Positions 35,944-44,610 of a stretch of 64,000 nucleotides of DNA are shown here, piece by piece. The notes beneath the pieces were generated by a model. That model was not told the DNA's origin, did not search any database, and was given only the letters and a program-made list of their open reading frames with translations. The number at the start of each line of letters is the position of its first letter. The stretch's first letter is position 1. The stretch comes from Paenibacillus pedocola (GTDB taxonomy: Bacteria; Bacillota; Bacilli; Paenibacillales; Paenibacillaceae), in the NCBI RefSeq assembly GCF_031599675.1, contig NZ_CP134223.1, positions 992,001 through 1,056,000 on the forward strand. The letters are read 5' to 3'. A program made the position numbers and the translations under genes.

Positions 35944-36759
35944 ATGTCGAAATCAGCCATATACAGGTTGTTATATCCGATGCTCATCCTGCTGGCGGCG
36001 CTGCTGTTCGCAGGCTGCGCCGCGGAGCGGCCTGCCGCCGTTCCTGACGGCGGCGGCAATGCCGTCGCAACGGCTGCGGTGCAGGAACCGCAGCCGGAAG
36101 CCACAGCCCCGCCGTCTGCTCCGGCGGGCACAAGCGCTTCGCCGTCTCCCGCTGCGGAGACGGCTGCTCCTGGAGGCGCGGCTGTTGCCGCCGCGCCAAC
36201 CGCCGTTCCTGCCGCCGCTGGAACGGCCCCGCGGGCTTCGGCGCCGCCAGAGACAGGCGCCGGCGCAGCCACGGCCGCAGCGGGCGCGAAGCCCGCTGCG
36301 GCAAGCCCTTCTGCCGGTGTGAAGCCACCGGCAGCCACCGCGACCGCGCGGCCGGCAGCCACGCCGCAGGCCGCGGCAGCAGCTTCTGCAGCTGCTGAGC
36401 CTGCCGCAGAGGCCGCCACAGCGGTCATCTCCATTACGGGAGATGAGGAGCATGGTGTGATTTTGGCGCCTGCCGCTTATGAAATCAAGGAAGGCGAGAG
36501 TGCGCTGGAGCTGCTGAAGCGGATTACCCGCGCAGCCAAAATCCAGATGGAATATCAGGGCGCCAAGGCTTTCGCCTATGTTGAAGGCATAGACAATCTC
36601 TATGAATTCGACCATGGGGCGGAGAGCGGCTGGATGTATAAGGTTAATGGAGCTTTCCCGGATAAAGGTGCGGGAAGCTATACGGTTAACCCCGGCGATA
36701 CCATTGAGTGGCTGTATACGCTGGATCTCGGCAAAGACCTGGGAGCCAAAGCGCCATGA
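35944..36759 (+). CDS. DUF4430 lipoprotein, putative cobalamin relay protein
   Basis: A 271-residue lipoprotein with lipobox LFAGC (lipidated Cys near residue 25). Residues 27-158 are a low-complexity linker almost entirely of Ala, Pro, Thr, Ser and Gly, long enough to span part of the cell wall. The last 110 residues form one DUF4430 domain, with ESGWMYKVNG, GSYTVNPGD and the final IEWLYTLDLG strand, as in the repeats of the preceding surface protein. GGAGGTG precedes the ATG. Its stop overlaps the ECF-T start (ATGA). It may accept corrinoid from the surface protein and hand it to the membrane transporter; this is inferred from domain sharing and operon order. Confidence 0.87.
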   Translation: MSKSAIYRLLYPMLILLAALLFAGCAAERPAAVPDGGGNAVATAAVQEPQPEATAPPSAPAGTSASPSPAAETAAPGGAAVAAAPTAVPAAAGTAPRASAPPETGAGAATAAAGAKPAAASPSAGVKPPAATATARPAATPQAAAAASAAAEPAAEAATAVISITGDEEHGVILAPAAYEIKEGESALELLKRITRAAKIQMEYQGAKAFAYVEGIDNLYEFDHGAESGWMYKVNGAFPDKGAGSYTVNPGDTIEWLYTLDLGKDLGAKAP

Positions 36760-37700
36760 GCAGCGGCTTCCGCGCCATGCATCCGGCGGTCGCGCTGCTC
36801 TATTACGGCGGGCTGATGCTGTTCGCCGCGCTGCTGTTTCATCCGCTGTTCCTCGTAACAGAGATTGCAGGTCTCGCGGGCCTTCTGCTGCTGCAGGGAC
36901 AGGGAAGGCAGCTGCTGCGCGGGCTGCCCTTCTATCTGCTGATGGCCGGTTCCGTGGCTGTGCTGAACCCTTTGTTTTCCCACAGGGGAGCGCATATCCT
37001 ATTCTACTTTTGGGATCAGCCGGTCACGCTGGAGGCTGTGCTGTACGGGCTGATGATGATGCTCGTGCTGCTCACGATTTTTATCGTATTCATCTCTTAC
37101 AATTACACGGTAACGACAGATAAATTTATGTATTTATTCGCTGCGGCTGCGCCCAAAACAGCCCTGCTGACGCTGATGGCACTCCGGTTCGTACCCTTGT
37201 TCCAAAGAAGGCTGCGGCAGATTACCCTCATCCAGCGCCTCCGGGGCATAGATGCGGGTCAAGGCAGCCTGCGCAAAAGAATGCAGGACGGCATGACGCT
37301 GCTGAAAGTGCTGCTGACCTGGTCGCTGGAGGAAGCGCTCCAGACCGGCGATTCGATGAAGGCACGCGGCTATGGCATCCGCAAACGCAGTGCATACAGT
37401 ATCTTTAAGCTGGACCGGCTGGATAAAGGAGTATTACTGCTGCTTGCGGTCAGCGGTATAATTCCGCTGCTCTGCTGGCTCCAGGGATACGGAATCTTGG
37501 AGATTTATCCGCGTATGAAGCCTATGGAGTTCGGCGGGGGCGAAGCGGTGATGTATATCAGCTTCTGCCTGTTCGTGCTGACACCCCTGGGTTTGGAAGG
37601 AAAGGAGAAATGGTTATGGAGATCATCACGGCGGAGCGTTTATCCTTCCGTTATCCGGAAGAAGACCGGGACTCGCTCCATGAGCTCTCATTCACAGTAG
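36756..37700 (+). CDS. ECF transporter transmembrane component T
   Basis: A 314-residue inner-membrane protein of the EcfT family, which links the ATPases to the substrate-binding S component. Several membrane helices are visible in the first 130 residues, with another near 225-250. The cytoplasmic coupling helices carry RLRGID and DSMKARGYG, the latter an ARG-type docking motif for the ATPases. It starts inside the stop of the lipoprotein gene. Its reading frame continues 85 bp into the ATPase gene, giving a basic tail (SSRRSVYPSVIRKKTG) that looks out of place. Either the overlap is real or an indel has replaced the original C-terminus. Confidence 0.88.
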   Translation: MSSGFRAMHPAVALLYYGGLMLFAALLFHPLFLVTEIAGLAGLLLLQGQGRQLLRGLPFYLLMAGSVAVLNPLFSHRGAHILFYFWDQPVTLEAVLYGLMMMLVLLTIFIVFISYNYTVTTDKFMYLFAAAAPKTALLTLMALRFVPLFQRRLRQITLIQRLRGIDAGQGSLRKRMQDGMTLLKVLLTWSLEEALQTGDSMKARGYGIRKRSAYSIFKLDRLDKGVLLLLAVSGIIPLLCWLQGYGILEIYPRMKPMEFGGGEAVMYISFCLFVLTPLGLEGKEKWLWRSSRRSVYPSVIRKKTGTRSMSSHSQ

Positions 37701-39301
37701 AAGAAGGGGAGTTCGTTGTGCTGCTGGGCCCGTCGGGCGGCGGAAAAACAACGCTGCTGCGCCATCTGAAGCGTGAGCTTACCCCCGTGGGCACAGGTAG
37801 CGGTATGATCCGTTATAAGGGGCAGCCGCTGGCGGAGCTGCCGGCGGATAAGGCTGCCGGGGATATCGGGATGGTCTTTCAGAACCCGGATGCGCAGATT
37901 GTAATGGACACGGTCTGGCATGAACTGGCCTTCGCGATGGAGAACCTGGGCTATCCGCCTTCTGTCATGCGGAGCAGACTGGCGGAGATGGCCGGGCTGT
38001 TCGGTCTGGAGCCGCTGCTGTACAAATCGGTGCATGAGCTCTCCGGAGGCCAGAAGCAGCTGCTAAATCTGGCCTCCGTGCTGCTGCTTCAACCGAAGCT
38101 GCTGCTGCTGGATGAGCCGACCTCGCAGCTGGATCCTGTCGCGGCACGCGAGTTCATTCAGACCCTGCACAGGCTGAATGAGGAAATGTCGATGACCATC
38201 ATTATCAGTGAGCACCGCCTGGAAGAGGTCCTGCCGCTGGCAGACCGTGTCCTGCTGCTGGAAGACGGTGTGCTGCAGGCTTCGGGCAGTCCCCGCGAGT
38301 TCGTGCGGGGAGCCGGAGACGCGCGGCAGGCTGCGCGCCGGGCCTACTTGCCGACTGCATCACGGCTGTTCCTTGCCTTGTCACCGGAGGAGGAGCTGCC
38401 GCTGGAAACCATTCCGCTGACGGTCCGCGAAGGCAAACGCTGGCTGCAGGCCTATGCGGCCAACGGACAGGAGGCACTTGCCGCTGGTACCCTGAAGCAT
38501 ACCGCAGCAGTAGGCCAAGAACGTTCCTCTGTACCGGCTGCACCGCTGCTCGGCGCGAGGGAAGTCACCTTCCGCTATGAGAAGGATGGGCCGGAGGTGC
38601 TGCGCAAGCTGAACCTGTCACTGCATCAAGGCGAGCTGCTGGCTATCCTGGGCGGCAACGGTGCAGGCAAGTCCACCCTGCTGCAGGTACTGAGCGGTCT
38701 GGCAAAGCCGCAACGAGGTAAGGTAGACCTCGCCAAAGGGGTAACTACCGGATACCTGGCCCAGAATCCGCTGCTGTATTTCAGCTTTGACACCGTTATA
38801 GAGGAGCTGAGGCATATGGCCTCTGTTGCCGGTTTAGATAACGAAACGGCACAACCGGAGATTGACCGGCTGCTGGAGGTATTTCAGCTTCAGCAGGTGC
38901 TGGAGAGCCATCCGCATGATCTTAGCGGCGGCCAGCAGCAGAAGCTGGCGCTGGCGATGATCATGCTGCTGAAGCCGGCGGTGCTGCTGCTGGACGAGCC
39001 GACCAAGGGTCTGGACCCTGTTGCCAAGTCCCGGTTTGCGGGCTTGCTCGGGCAGCTGCTGGATCAGGGGATCAGTATTGGGATAGTGACGCATGATGTA
39101 GAGTTTGCCGCACGGTACGCGTCCCGTTGCGCACTCTTGTTTGACGGGAGCATTACCACAGAGGGCAGGCCGTCAGAGTTTTTCAGCAGCAATTATTTCT
39201 ATACTACGGCGGTAAACCGCATGGTCCGGGATATCCTTCCGCGGGCATTGACCATAGAGGATGTGATGGCCGCTTGGCACGTTTCCGCATTCCGCTTATA
39301 A
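37616..39301 (+). CDS. ECF transporter fused double ATPase (A1-A2)
   Basis: A 561-residue protein with two ABC ATPase domains in one chain. The first has Walker A GPSGGGKTT, a Q-loop FQNPDAQIV, signature LSGGQKQ and Walker B LLLLDEPTSQLD. The second, from about residue 310, has GGNGAGKST, signature LSGGQQQ and VLLLDEPTKGLD. It energises the ECF module from the cytoplasmic face. The start at 37616 is chosen because AAGGAG lies 8 bp upstream; ATG 37610 is too close to it. It overlaps the T gene by 85 bp and the S gene by 28 bp. The fusion suggests a dedicated transporter rather than the shared EcfA/EcfA' pair. Confidence 0.92.
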   Translation: MEIITAERLSFRYPEEDRDSLHELSFTVEEGEFVVLLGPSGGGKTTLLRHLKRELTPVGTGSGMIRYKGQPLAELPADKAAGDIGMVFQNPDAQIVMDTVWHELAFAMENLGYPPSVMRSRLAEMAGLFGLEPLLYKSVHELSGGQKQLLNLASVLLLQPKLLLLDEPTSQLDPVAAREFIQTLHRLNEEMSMTIIISEHRLEEVLPLADRVLLLEDGVLQASGSPREFVRGAGDARQAARRAYLPTASRLFLALSPEEELPLETIPLTVREGKRWLQAYAANGQEALAAGTLKHTAAVGQERSSVPAAPLLGAREVTFRYEKDGPEVLRKLNLSLHQGELLAILGGNGAGKSTLLQVLSGLAKPQRGKVDLAKGVTTGYLAQNPLLYFSFDTVIEELRHMASVAGLDNETAQPEIDRLLEVFQLQQVLESHPHDLSGGQQQKLALAMIMLLKPAVLLLDEPTKGLDPVAKSRFAGLLGQLLDQGISIGIVTHDVEFAARYASRCALLFDGSITTEGRPSEFFSSNYFYTTAVNRMVRDILPRALTIEDVMAAWHVSAFRL

Positions 39302-39960
39302 TTGCCATAGTCCTTTTCATCGCCGGCCTGGCGCTTACGGCAGCATTGAAGGACCGTCATTATATGCTGCTCAGCCTTGTGCTGCTTCTCGCTGCGCTGC
39401 TGCCGGTTTTTATCCGCCTGGAACGGCGGCCGCTGGAGTCCAGGGAGCTGGTGCTGCTCGCCGTACTGTCGGCTATTGCAGCGGTCAGCCGGATTCCGTT
39501 CGCTGCGCTGCCCAGTGTGAAGCCTGTGTCGGCGATCGTGATTATGTCGGCCTATGTATTTGGAGCAGAAGCAGGCTTCATCATCGGGGCTGTGGCCGCG
39601 CTTGTTTCTAATATTTATTTCGGGCAGGGTCCCTGGACACCTTGGCAGATGTTTGCCTGGGGGATGGTTGGCCTTAGTGCAGGCTGGCTGCGGAATGCCT
39701 GGTGGATGAAGAAACGCAGCGGTATGCTGATCTTCGGCTTTGTATGGGGGTTCTTATTCGGCTGGATCATGAATATCTGGTATATCATCAGTCTTCCGGA
39801 CGCGTTCAGCTGGGGACTTGTGGCCGCTGCATATGCCTCCAGCTTTTATTTTGATTTAGCGCATGCGTTGTCCAATGTCTTTTTCCTTGCCATACTTGCC
39901 GGAGGGTGGACCAAAGTGCTGGAGCGTTTCCGCAAAAAGTACGGCTTGCTGCAGGAATAG
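39274..39960 (+). CDS. ECF transporter S component, CbrT-like (putative cobalamin)
   Basis: A 228-residue membrane protein with about seven hydrophobic segments, the substrate-specific subunit of the ECF transporter. The block IVIMSAYVFGAEAGFIIGA followed by SNIYFGQGPWTPWQM is the conserved region of the S-component family that includes the vitamin B12 transporter CbrT. The cobalamin riboswitch upstream supports the same substrate. The start is probably TTG 39274, since no in-frame ATG fits. It overlaps the ATPase gene by 28 bp. It is the last gene of the riboswitch operon. Other corrinoids or precursors such as cobinamide are possible ligands. Confidence 0.85.
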   Translation: MARFRIPLIIAIVLFIAGLALTAALKDRHYMLLSLVLLLAALLPVFIRLERRPLESRELVLLAVLSAIAAVSRIPFAALPSVKPVSAIVIMSAYVFGAEAGFIIGAVAALVSNIYFGQGPWTPWQMFAWGMVGLSAGWLRNAWWMKKRSGMLIFGFVWGFLFGWIMNIWYIISLPDAFSWGLVAAAYASSFYFDLAHALSNVFFLAILAGGWTKVLERFRKKYGLLQE

Positions 39961-40099
39961 CGGGTTTACATTGTGTAAAGTTGAATTGGCGAAAATTAAA
40001 ATTGATTATTCGACAAATTTTTCAATAAAGTATCATTTTTCGACCTTTTTCGCCGATAAATAGAATACAGCAAGTAGGGAAAAGGCGGGAACAAGGACG

Positions 40100-41809
40100 A
40101 TGAGAGATCTAAAAGTGAAATATAAAATGGCTGTGCTTGCGGCTGTTGCAGTAATCATGGTGATCGGTATCGGGATGAATGGTATTCTGTTCACTAACAA
40201 ATTAGCTGACCGGTCACAAGAGACTTACAATCTGAATCTGGTTCCTATTCATATGGTTACAGAGATACGCGCCAATAACCGGGCCATCGAGTCCTTTCTG
40301 CTGGAAGATTTGCTTACGAAAGAGGCGGACAAGAGCCAGGGGCTCACTGCCGGGATTCAGGAGAAGATTAAGCAGAATAATGAACTGATGAACCAGCTGA
40401 AATCCATCGACTTTAAGGATACTGAAGTCAGCAACAAAATTAATGAATATATGTCTCTTCTTGAGGATTACCGGGCACAGCGCGATAATATTATTCAGCT
40501 TGCCAATAAGAACCTCAATGAAGAGGGATATCAGGTTTTCTCGGGCAGTACGTTCAGCGGGTCCCGGACGAAGATGGTGGGCCTTCTGGATGATGCGTCA
40601 GCACTGCTTCTGGCGGATGCCAAAACGCATAATGAGCTCACGTTAAAGAATGCACAGACCTCCTCGACGGTAAGCAGCATACTTATTACCGCAGCCTGGG
40701 TATTATGCATTGTAATCAGCATCGTCATCACCCGCTTGATTACGAAGCCGCTCAAAGAACTGCAGGCGCTTATGCGGCGTGCCGAAGAGGGAGATCTGAC
40801 TGTAACGGCAGCATACCAGTCTAAGGATGAAATCGGCCAGATCAATACTTCATTCAACAGTATGCTCGATAGCTTGAAGCGAATGATGCAGGGTGTTTCA
40901 GAGAGCGCAGAGGTGCTGTCAGCTTCCTCCCAGGAAATGAGTGCAAGTGCCGAGCAGACGGGACGCGCTTCCCGGCTGATTGCTGAGACCTCAAGTGAGA
41001 TAGCCGCAGGCTTCGAAACCCAGGTGAACAGCATTGACCGCACGGCGTTATCTGTGCTGACGATGTCGGAGGACATAGCCGCTGTTGAGCGCAGCAGTAA
41101 CGAAATGGCGGACCTTATGGCCGGTGCAGCAGTTTCAACGGATCATGGTGCTGCGGCTGTAGATAGAATTATCAGACAAATGAAAGATATTAATGCCAGT
41201 GTATCCGCCACTCAGTCCATTGTCCGCAATCTGGGCAGTTTATCCGCAGAGATCAACACCATTATTACTACCATCAATGAAATTGCCGCCCAGACCAATC
41301 TGCTCTCACTGAATGCGTCGATTGAAGCATCCAGAGCCGGTGAGCATGGCCTTGGTTTTGCCGTGGTTGCCGGTGAGATCCGCAAGCTGGCCGAGGCAAC
41401 CGGCAGAAGCTCGCTGCAGATTACAGAGATTATTACCGACATTCAGCAGCAGACCGGCAGTGCCGTGGAGTCCATGGAACTTGGCTCTGAGCTTGTAGCG
41501 CTTGGAGTGGAGCAGAGCGGAGTGGTCTCCCAGGCATTTGCCAAAATTCAGGCTTCCATAAAGGCTGCCGCCTTGCAGACAGAAGGAATCAGGGGTGCGG
41601 TCGGCCAAGTCTCACAAGAGTCGCGGGCCGTATCAGAGGCGATGGAGCAGGTAAGTGATATTTCCCGTAAAGGTGTGGAAGAAGTTCAGGATACCAGTGC
41701 TGCCAGTGAGGAGCAGCTGTCGGCGATGGAAGAAATGATGGCTTCGGCGCAGTACCTAGCGACATTAGCAGAGGATTTGCAGAAAGAAATGGCGCGGTTC
41801 AAGCTCTAA
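40100..41809 (+). CDS. methyl-accepting chemotaxis protein
   Basis: A 569-residue chemoreceptor. Two membrane helices (about 10-31 and 195-215) flank an extracytoplasmic four-helix-bundle sensor domain of about 160 residues. A HAMP domain follows ([20 protein letters not shown]). The long cytoplasmic coiled coil has the highly conserved hairpin tip [20 protein letters not shown]. It signals to CheA/CheW; the ligand is unknown. A GCCGATAA element (40052-40059) upstream resembles a sigma-D -10, but the nearest TAAA lies too far upstream. The gene is monocistronic, with a strong terminator 15 bp after its stop. Confidence 0.94.
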   Translation: MRDLKVKYKMAVLAAVAVIMVIGIGMNGILFTNKLADRSQETYNLNLVPIHMVTEIRANNRAIESFLLEDLLTKEADKSQGLTAGIQEKIKQNNELMNQLKSIDFKDTEVSNKINEYMSLLEDYRAQRDNIIQLANKNLNEEGYQVFSGSTFSGSRTKMVGLLDDASALLLADAKTHNELTLKNAQTSSTVSSILITAAWVLCIVISIVITRLITKPLKELQALMRRAEEGDLTVTAAYQSKDEIGQINTSFNSMLDSLKRMMQGVSESAEVLSASSQEMSASAEQTGRASRLIAETSSEIAAGFETQVNSIDRTALSVLTMSEDIAAVERSSNEMADLMAGAAVSTDHGAAAVDRIIRQMKDINASVSATQSIVRNLGSLSAEINTIITTINEIAAQTNLLSLNASIEASRAGEHGLGFAVVAGEIRKLAEATGRSSLQITEIITDIQQQTGSAVESMELGSELVALGVEQSGVVSQAFAKIQASIKAAALQTEGIRGAVGQVSQESRAVSEAMEQVSDISRKGVEEVQDTSAASEEQLSAMEEMMASAQYLATLAEDLQKEMARFKL

Positions 41810-41823
41810 CATATCTCTAATAA

Positions 41824-41864
41824 AACAAGACCCTGGAACGATTAGATTCCAGGGTCTTGTTTGT
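41824..41864. terminator. bidirectional terminator
   Basis: ACAAGACCCTGGAA / TTCCAGGGTCTTGT form a perfect 14-bp stem with an 8-base loop. An A-run lies to the left and TTTG to the right. It serves the chemoreceptor gene and the convergent beta-helix gene. Confidence 0.92.
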
Positions 41865-41880
41865 TATGTTGCAGCAAAGA

Positions 41881-43473
41881 TTAGTTAACTGCCGGAGTCA
41901 ACAGGCCGCCGTTGGCCAGATAGTAGGTCTGGCCGCCAAGCCAGCTGTTGGCGCTTGCGGAAGCATCATAATAAATGTCGTATCCGTTATCCTTGATATT
42001 GGAGAAGTCGGTAACGCTGCTGATCAGCGCACTTAAGTAGGAGTCGCCAGTGACATTCCAGGTGCTGTTAGCATCCAGTGTGAGCGAAGCAAACTTCGCC
42101 GTATTCGCATTATCAATCGCACCGCTCAGGGAGCTACCGTTCGATAGAACTACCGCAACGCTGCTGATGCTGTCAGCGGTCACATCACCGGTCAGCGGCT
42201 GGGCATTGGCATTCAGCGTCACGCTTGCGCCGTTTGCGCCGGGGGTGCCCCATTGATCTGCAGCTGCATTCAGTAGGATTCCTGAGGCAGCGGTTAAACC
42301 TGCATTCTTCAAGTTAATCACAGCCTCGGTATTGGTAGCATAGAACAATGGTCCGGCATAAGCAGCAAGCGAGCCGCCAGTCATATTGAAGGTGCTGGTA
42401 CCGACCTCGGCATCACCGGAGAGGCTCTGATAGAGCATTACGCCGCTCTTTTTAGCTCCCGACAGGTTGGTATTGTTCAAGGTGATGGAATTTTTGCCTT
42501 CAATTACGGCTGCCTCTGATCCGGTTGCGGTGAGCAAAGCATTGGTAACTGTAATGTTGCCGGTAGAGTAAATCCCTGGGGAGTCGGTGCCGGTTGTATT
42601 CATGGTGCCTCCGGTAACATTGACTGTTCCATTGCCGCGGTCTGTAGCGATGCTGGCAGAGTGTATGCCCGATGTAGTGATATTGGTGTTCGTAGCATTA
42701 ACTGTACCGGAATAGGTTGCATCCAGTCCCCGTGAAGAATCAGCAGTGGTGTTGATCGTTACGCCGGATACATTGACCGTGGAGCCTGCACCCGTTGCAA
42801 ATACGGCATTTGAACCGGTGGCTGCTGTTGAAATCGTGGAATCATTCAGCGTAATGGTGCTGCCTGCAGTTGCCAGGAGTGCTGCGTTCAGTCCGTAAAA
42901 GTTGCTGTTGTCCTCGGAGGAAGTATTCCCCGTCTTGTTCAGGGTCACACCGTTTAGGGTCAAGCTGCCGCTGTCCGTTACTTTAACGGCCGAGGCACCC
43001 ATCGCTGTGGCGGAAATGGTATCGCCTGTTTTGGCTGCTGTACTGCCGCTTAGCAAATAGGTTGCACTGCCGAGGCTGCTGGCATCAACCGTGCTGTCTG
43101 TACTGCTGCCTGTACCCGTTGGAGGTGTTCCTTCAGGCGGAGTGCCTGTCTTACCGTCTGTAGACACGGATTCACCGCTGGAAGTCAGGCTGACCGTTTT
43201 CGTGGTCTTGTCATAGCTCGCGCTCAATCCGACGGCTTCGGATATGGCTCTTGCCGGCAGATAGACAGTGCCGTTATAGATGAAAGGCTCTACCGTTGCA
43301 CCCGTAGCATCCTTAAGGGCGGTTTCCTGGCCGTTCAGCTTCACGATAATATCATCATAGGTAACGGCGATCTGTTTTTGAATCGTGTCGGCGTAAGCGG
43401 ACATGGACATAGCCAGTGAGGCGGTTACTGCGGCTCCAACGACAAAACCCTTTATCGTGCTTTTTTTACTCAT
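41881..43473 (-). CDS. secreted beta-helix protein with copper-amine-oxidase-like N-domain
   Basis: A 530-residue exported protein. A signal peptide (residues about 8-29) leads into a copper-amine-oxidase-like N-terminal domain (YDDIIVKLNGQE, GTVYLPARAISEAVGL), a wall- or surface-associated module of Paenibacillus proteins. A Ser/Thr/Gly linker follows. About 350 residues of short Thr/Asn/Gly-rich strands come next (TLNGVTLNKTG, TVNVSGVTINTT, ITLNNTNLSG), typical of a right-handed parallel beta-helix as in pectate-lyase-like adhesins. I see no catalytic residues. The start at 43473 follows AAAGGATGAG; an ATG at 43485 is within that site. It is monocistronic. Adhesion or polysaccharide binding is plausible. 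Confidence 0.82.
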   Translation of the reverse strand: MSKKSTIKGFVVGAAVTASLAMSMSAYADTIQKQIAVTYDDIIVKLNGQETALKDATGATVEPFIYNGTVYLPARAISEAVGLSASYDKTTKTVSLTSSGESVSTDGKTGTPPEGTPPTGTGSSTDSTVDASSLGSATYLLSGSTAAKTGDTISATAMGASAVKVTDSGSLTLNGVTLNKTGNTSSEDNSNFYGLNAALLATAGSTITLNDSTISTAATGSNAVFATGAGSTVNVSGVTINTTADSSRGLDATYSGTVNATNTNITTSGIHSASIATDRGNGTVNVTGGTMNTTGTDSPGIYSTGNITVTNALLTATGSEAAVIEGKNSITLNNTNLSGAKKSGVMLYQSLSGDAEVGTSTFNMTGGSLAAYAGPLFYATNTEAVINLKNAGLTAASGILLNAAADQWGTPGANGASVTLNANAQPLTGDVTADSISSVAVVLSNGSSLSGAIDNANTAKFASLTLDANSTWNVTGDSYLSALISSVTDFSNIKDNGYDIYYDASASANSWLGGQTYYLANGGLLTPAVN

Positions 43474-43645
43474 TCTCAATCTCATCCTTTACAAGTGGTA
43501 TTGGTACTGCTATGTAGAACCCTATTTCTGTGCTGTGAATGTCTACATTGTAGAACCTTAAACTGAAAGGGATCTGAGACTGCGCTGAATGTTGGTTGAA
43601 TATGGGCTGAATGTTTGTTGAAAATGAAGGAAACTGCGCTAGAGC

Positions 43646-43692
43646 ACAAAAAAGCAGCCCGCTCCGGTCAAATTACCGGAAGCGGGCCGCTT
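43646..43692 (-). terminator. terminator of the qox operon
   Basis: On the minus strand, AAGCGGCCCGCTTCCGGT pairs with ACCGGAGCGGGCTGCTT and is followed by a T-run. It lies about 27 bp after the qoxD stop. The remaining bases to the beta-helix gene start show nothing else. Confidence 0.88.
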
Positions 43693-43718
43693 AATGGAAG
43701 AAAGATCGTATGCCTGTC

Positions 43719-44012
43719 TTAGGAATACCAGCCCCATACGAAGATGAAGAGGGTACCGAAGATGGTTACCAGCCCTACGAACAAGGCATAAGCAATGTTG
43801 AGATAAAGTTCTTTTTTGGTATCTGCCGATTCCCCGATGTGCATGAACACAAAGAGCTGCAGGGATGCCTGGATAAGCGCAGTGATGAGCAGAACCGTCA
43901 TATTAGCCGTTTGGGAGAGGTCTCCATAGATCACGATCAGCGCTGCGGCAGAAAGGACCAGAGAGGCCAGATAACCCATAACATGGCGAATTGGAAACAG
44001 TTGCTTTATCAT
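43719..44012 (-). CDS. qoxD: cytochrome aa3 quinol oxidase subunit IV
   Basis: A 97-residue membrane protein with three helices, of the COX4/CyoD type. The internal FVFMHIGE matches the family, as does the aromatic C-terminus (FIFVWGWYS). It assists assembly of the terminal oxidase. It is the last gene of the qoxABCD operon, one base after qoxC, and is followed by a GC-rich terminator. Size and position agree with QoxD. Confidence 0.93.
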   Translation of the reverse strand: MIKQLFPIRHVMGYLASLVLSAAALIVIYGDLSQTANMTVLLITALIQASLQLFVFMHIGESADTKKELYLNIAYALFVGLVTIFGTLFIFVWGWYS

Positions 44013-44013
44013 A

Positions 44014-44610
44014 TCACATCAGTCCTTTCAGGTAGACAAAGCTGAAGATAAAGATCCAGACAACGTCTAAGAAATGCCAGAACAGTGAGAAGATAAAGGC
44101 TTTATTGGCAGTAGCCGGAGTAATTCCCTGCCGCCACAGCTGGATCATGATCCCTGCTCCCCACAGGAAGCCGAAGCTGACGTGGGCACCGTGGGTTCCG
44201 AGCAGTACGAAGAGACTGGACAGGAAACCGCTGGTCTGGAGTGTGGCGCCTTCATGGACATAGGTGAAGAATTCATCGATCTCAATGCCGATAAAGCCAA
44301 GACCCATCAGGAGCGTGATGCCCATAAAGAACATCATTGCTTTCTTGTAGCCGTGCCGCATAGCATGAATGGCGAGGCCGATTGTGAACGAGCTTGTAAG
44401 CAGCAGGAAGGTTTCAATCAGCACCGGGCCGATTTCAAACAGCTCTTTGCCGCTTGGACCGTTGGCAAAGCGGTTAACCATTACGAAGTATACGGTAAAC
44501 AGTGTAGCGAAGAGCGGTATTTCAGCCCCGAGAAAAACCCAAAAGCCGAAGATTTTATTACTGTTCTCTTCTGTTGAATATTCCAGCGGCTTGGACGCAT
44601 CTATTTTCAT
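44014..44610 (-). CDS. qoxC: cytochrome aa3 quinol oxidase subunit III
   Basis: A 198-residue membrane protein with five helices, of the heme-copper oxidase subunit III family. The motif FLLTSSFTIGLAIHAM and the block GTHGAHVSFG are typical. Family members stabilise subunit I and help prevent turnover inactivation. Its ATG overlaps the qoxB stop by 4 bp, and qoxD follows after one base. Confidence 0.94.
   Translation of the reverse strand: MKIDASKPLEYSTEENSNKIFGFWVFLGAEIPLFATLFTVYFVMVNRFANGPSGKELFEIGPVLIETFLLLTSSFTIGLAIHAMRHGYKKAMMFFMGITLLMGLGFIGIEIDEFFTYVHEGATLQTSGFLSSLFVLLGTHGAHVSFGFLWGAGIMIQLWRQGITPATANKAFIFSLFWHFLDVVWIFIFSFVYLKGLM

Noticed and set aside
35721..36434. A 237-codon Ala/Gly-rich frame antisense to the DUF4430 lipoprotein
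   Set aside because: It is a by-product of the GC-rich Ala/Pro linker on the sense strand and has no features of a real protein.
40026..40059. Sigma-D promoter for the chemoreceptor gene
   Set aside because: GCCGATAA is a good -10 match, but the nearest TAAA is 22 bp away instead of about 15, so the promoter is not convincing.
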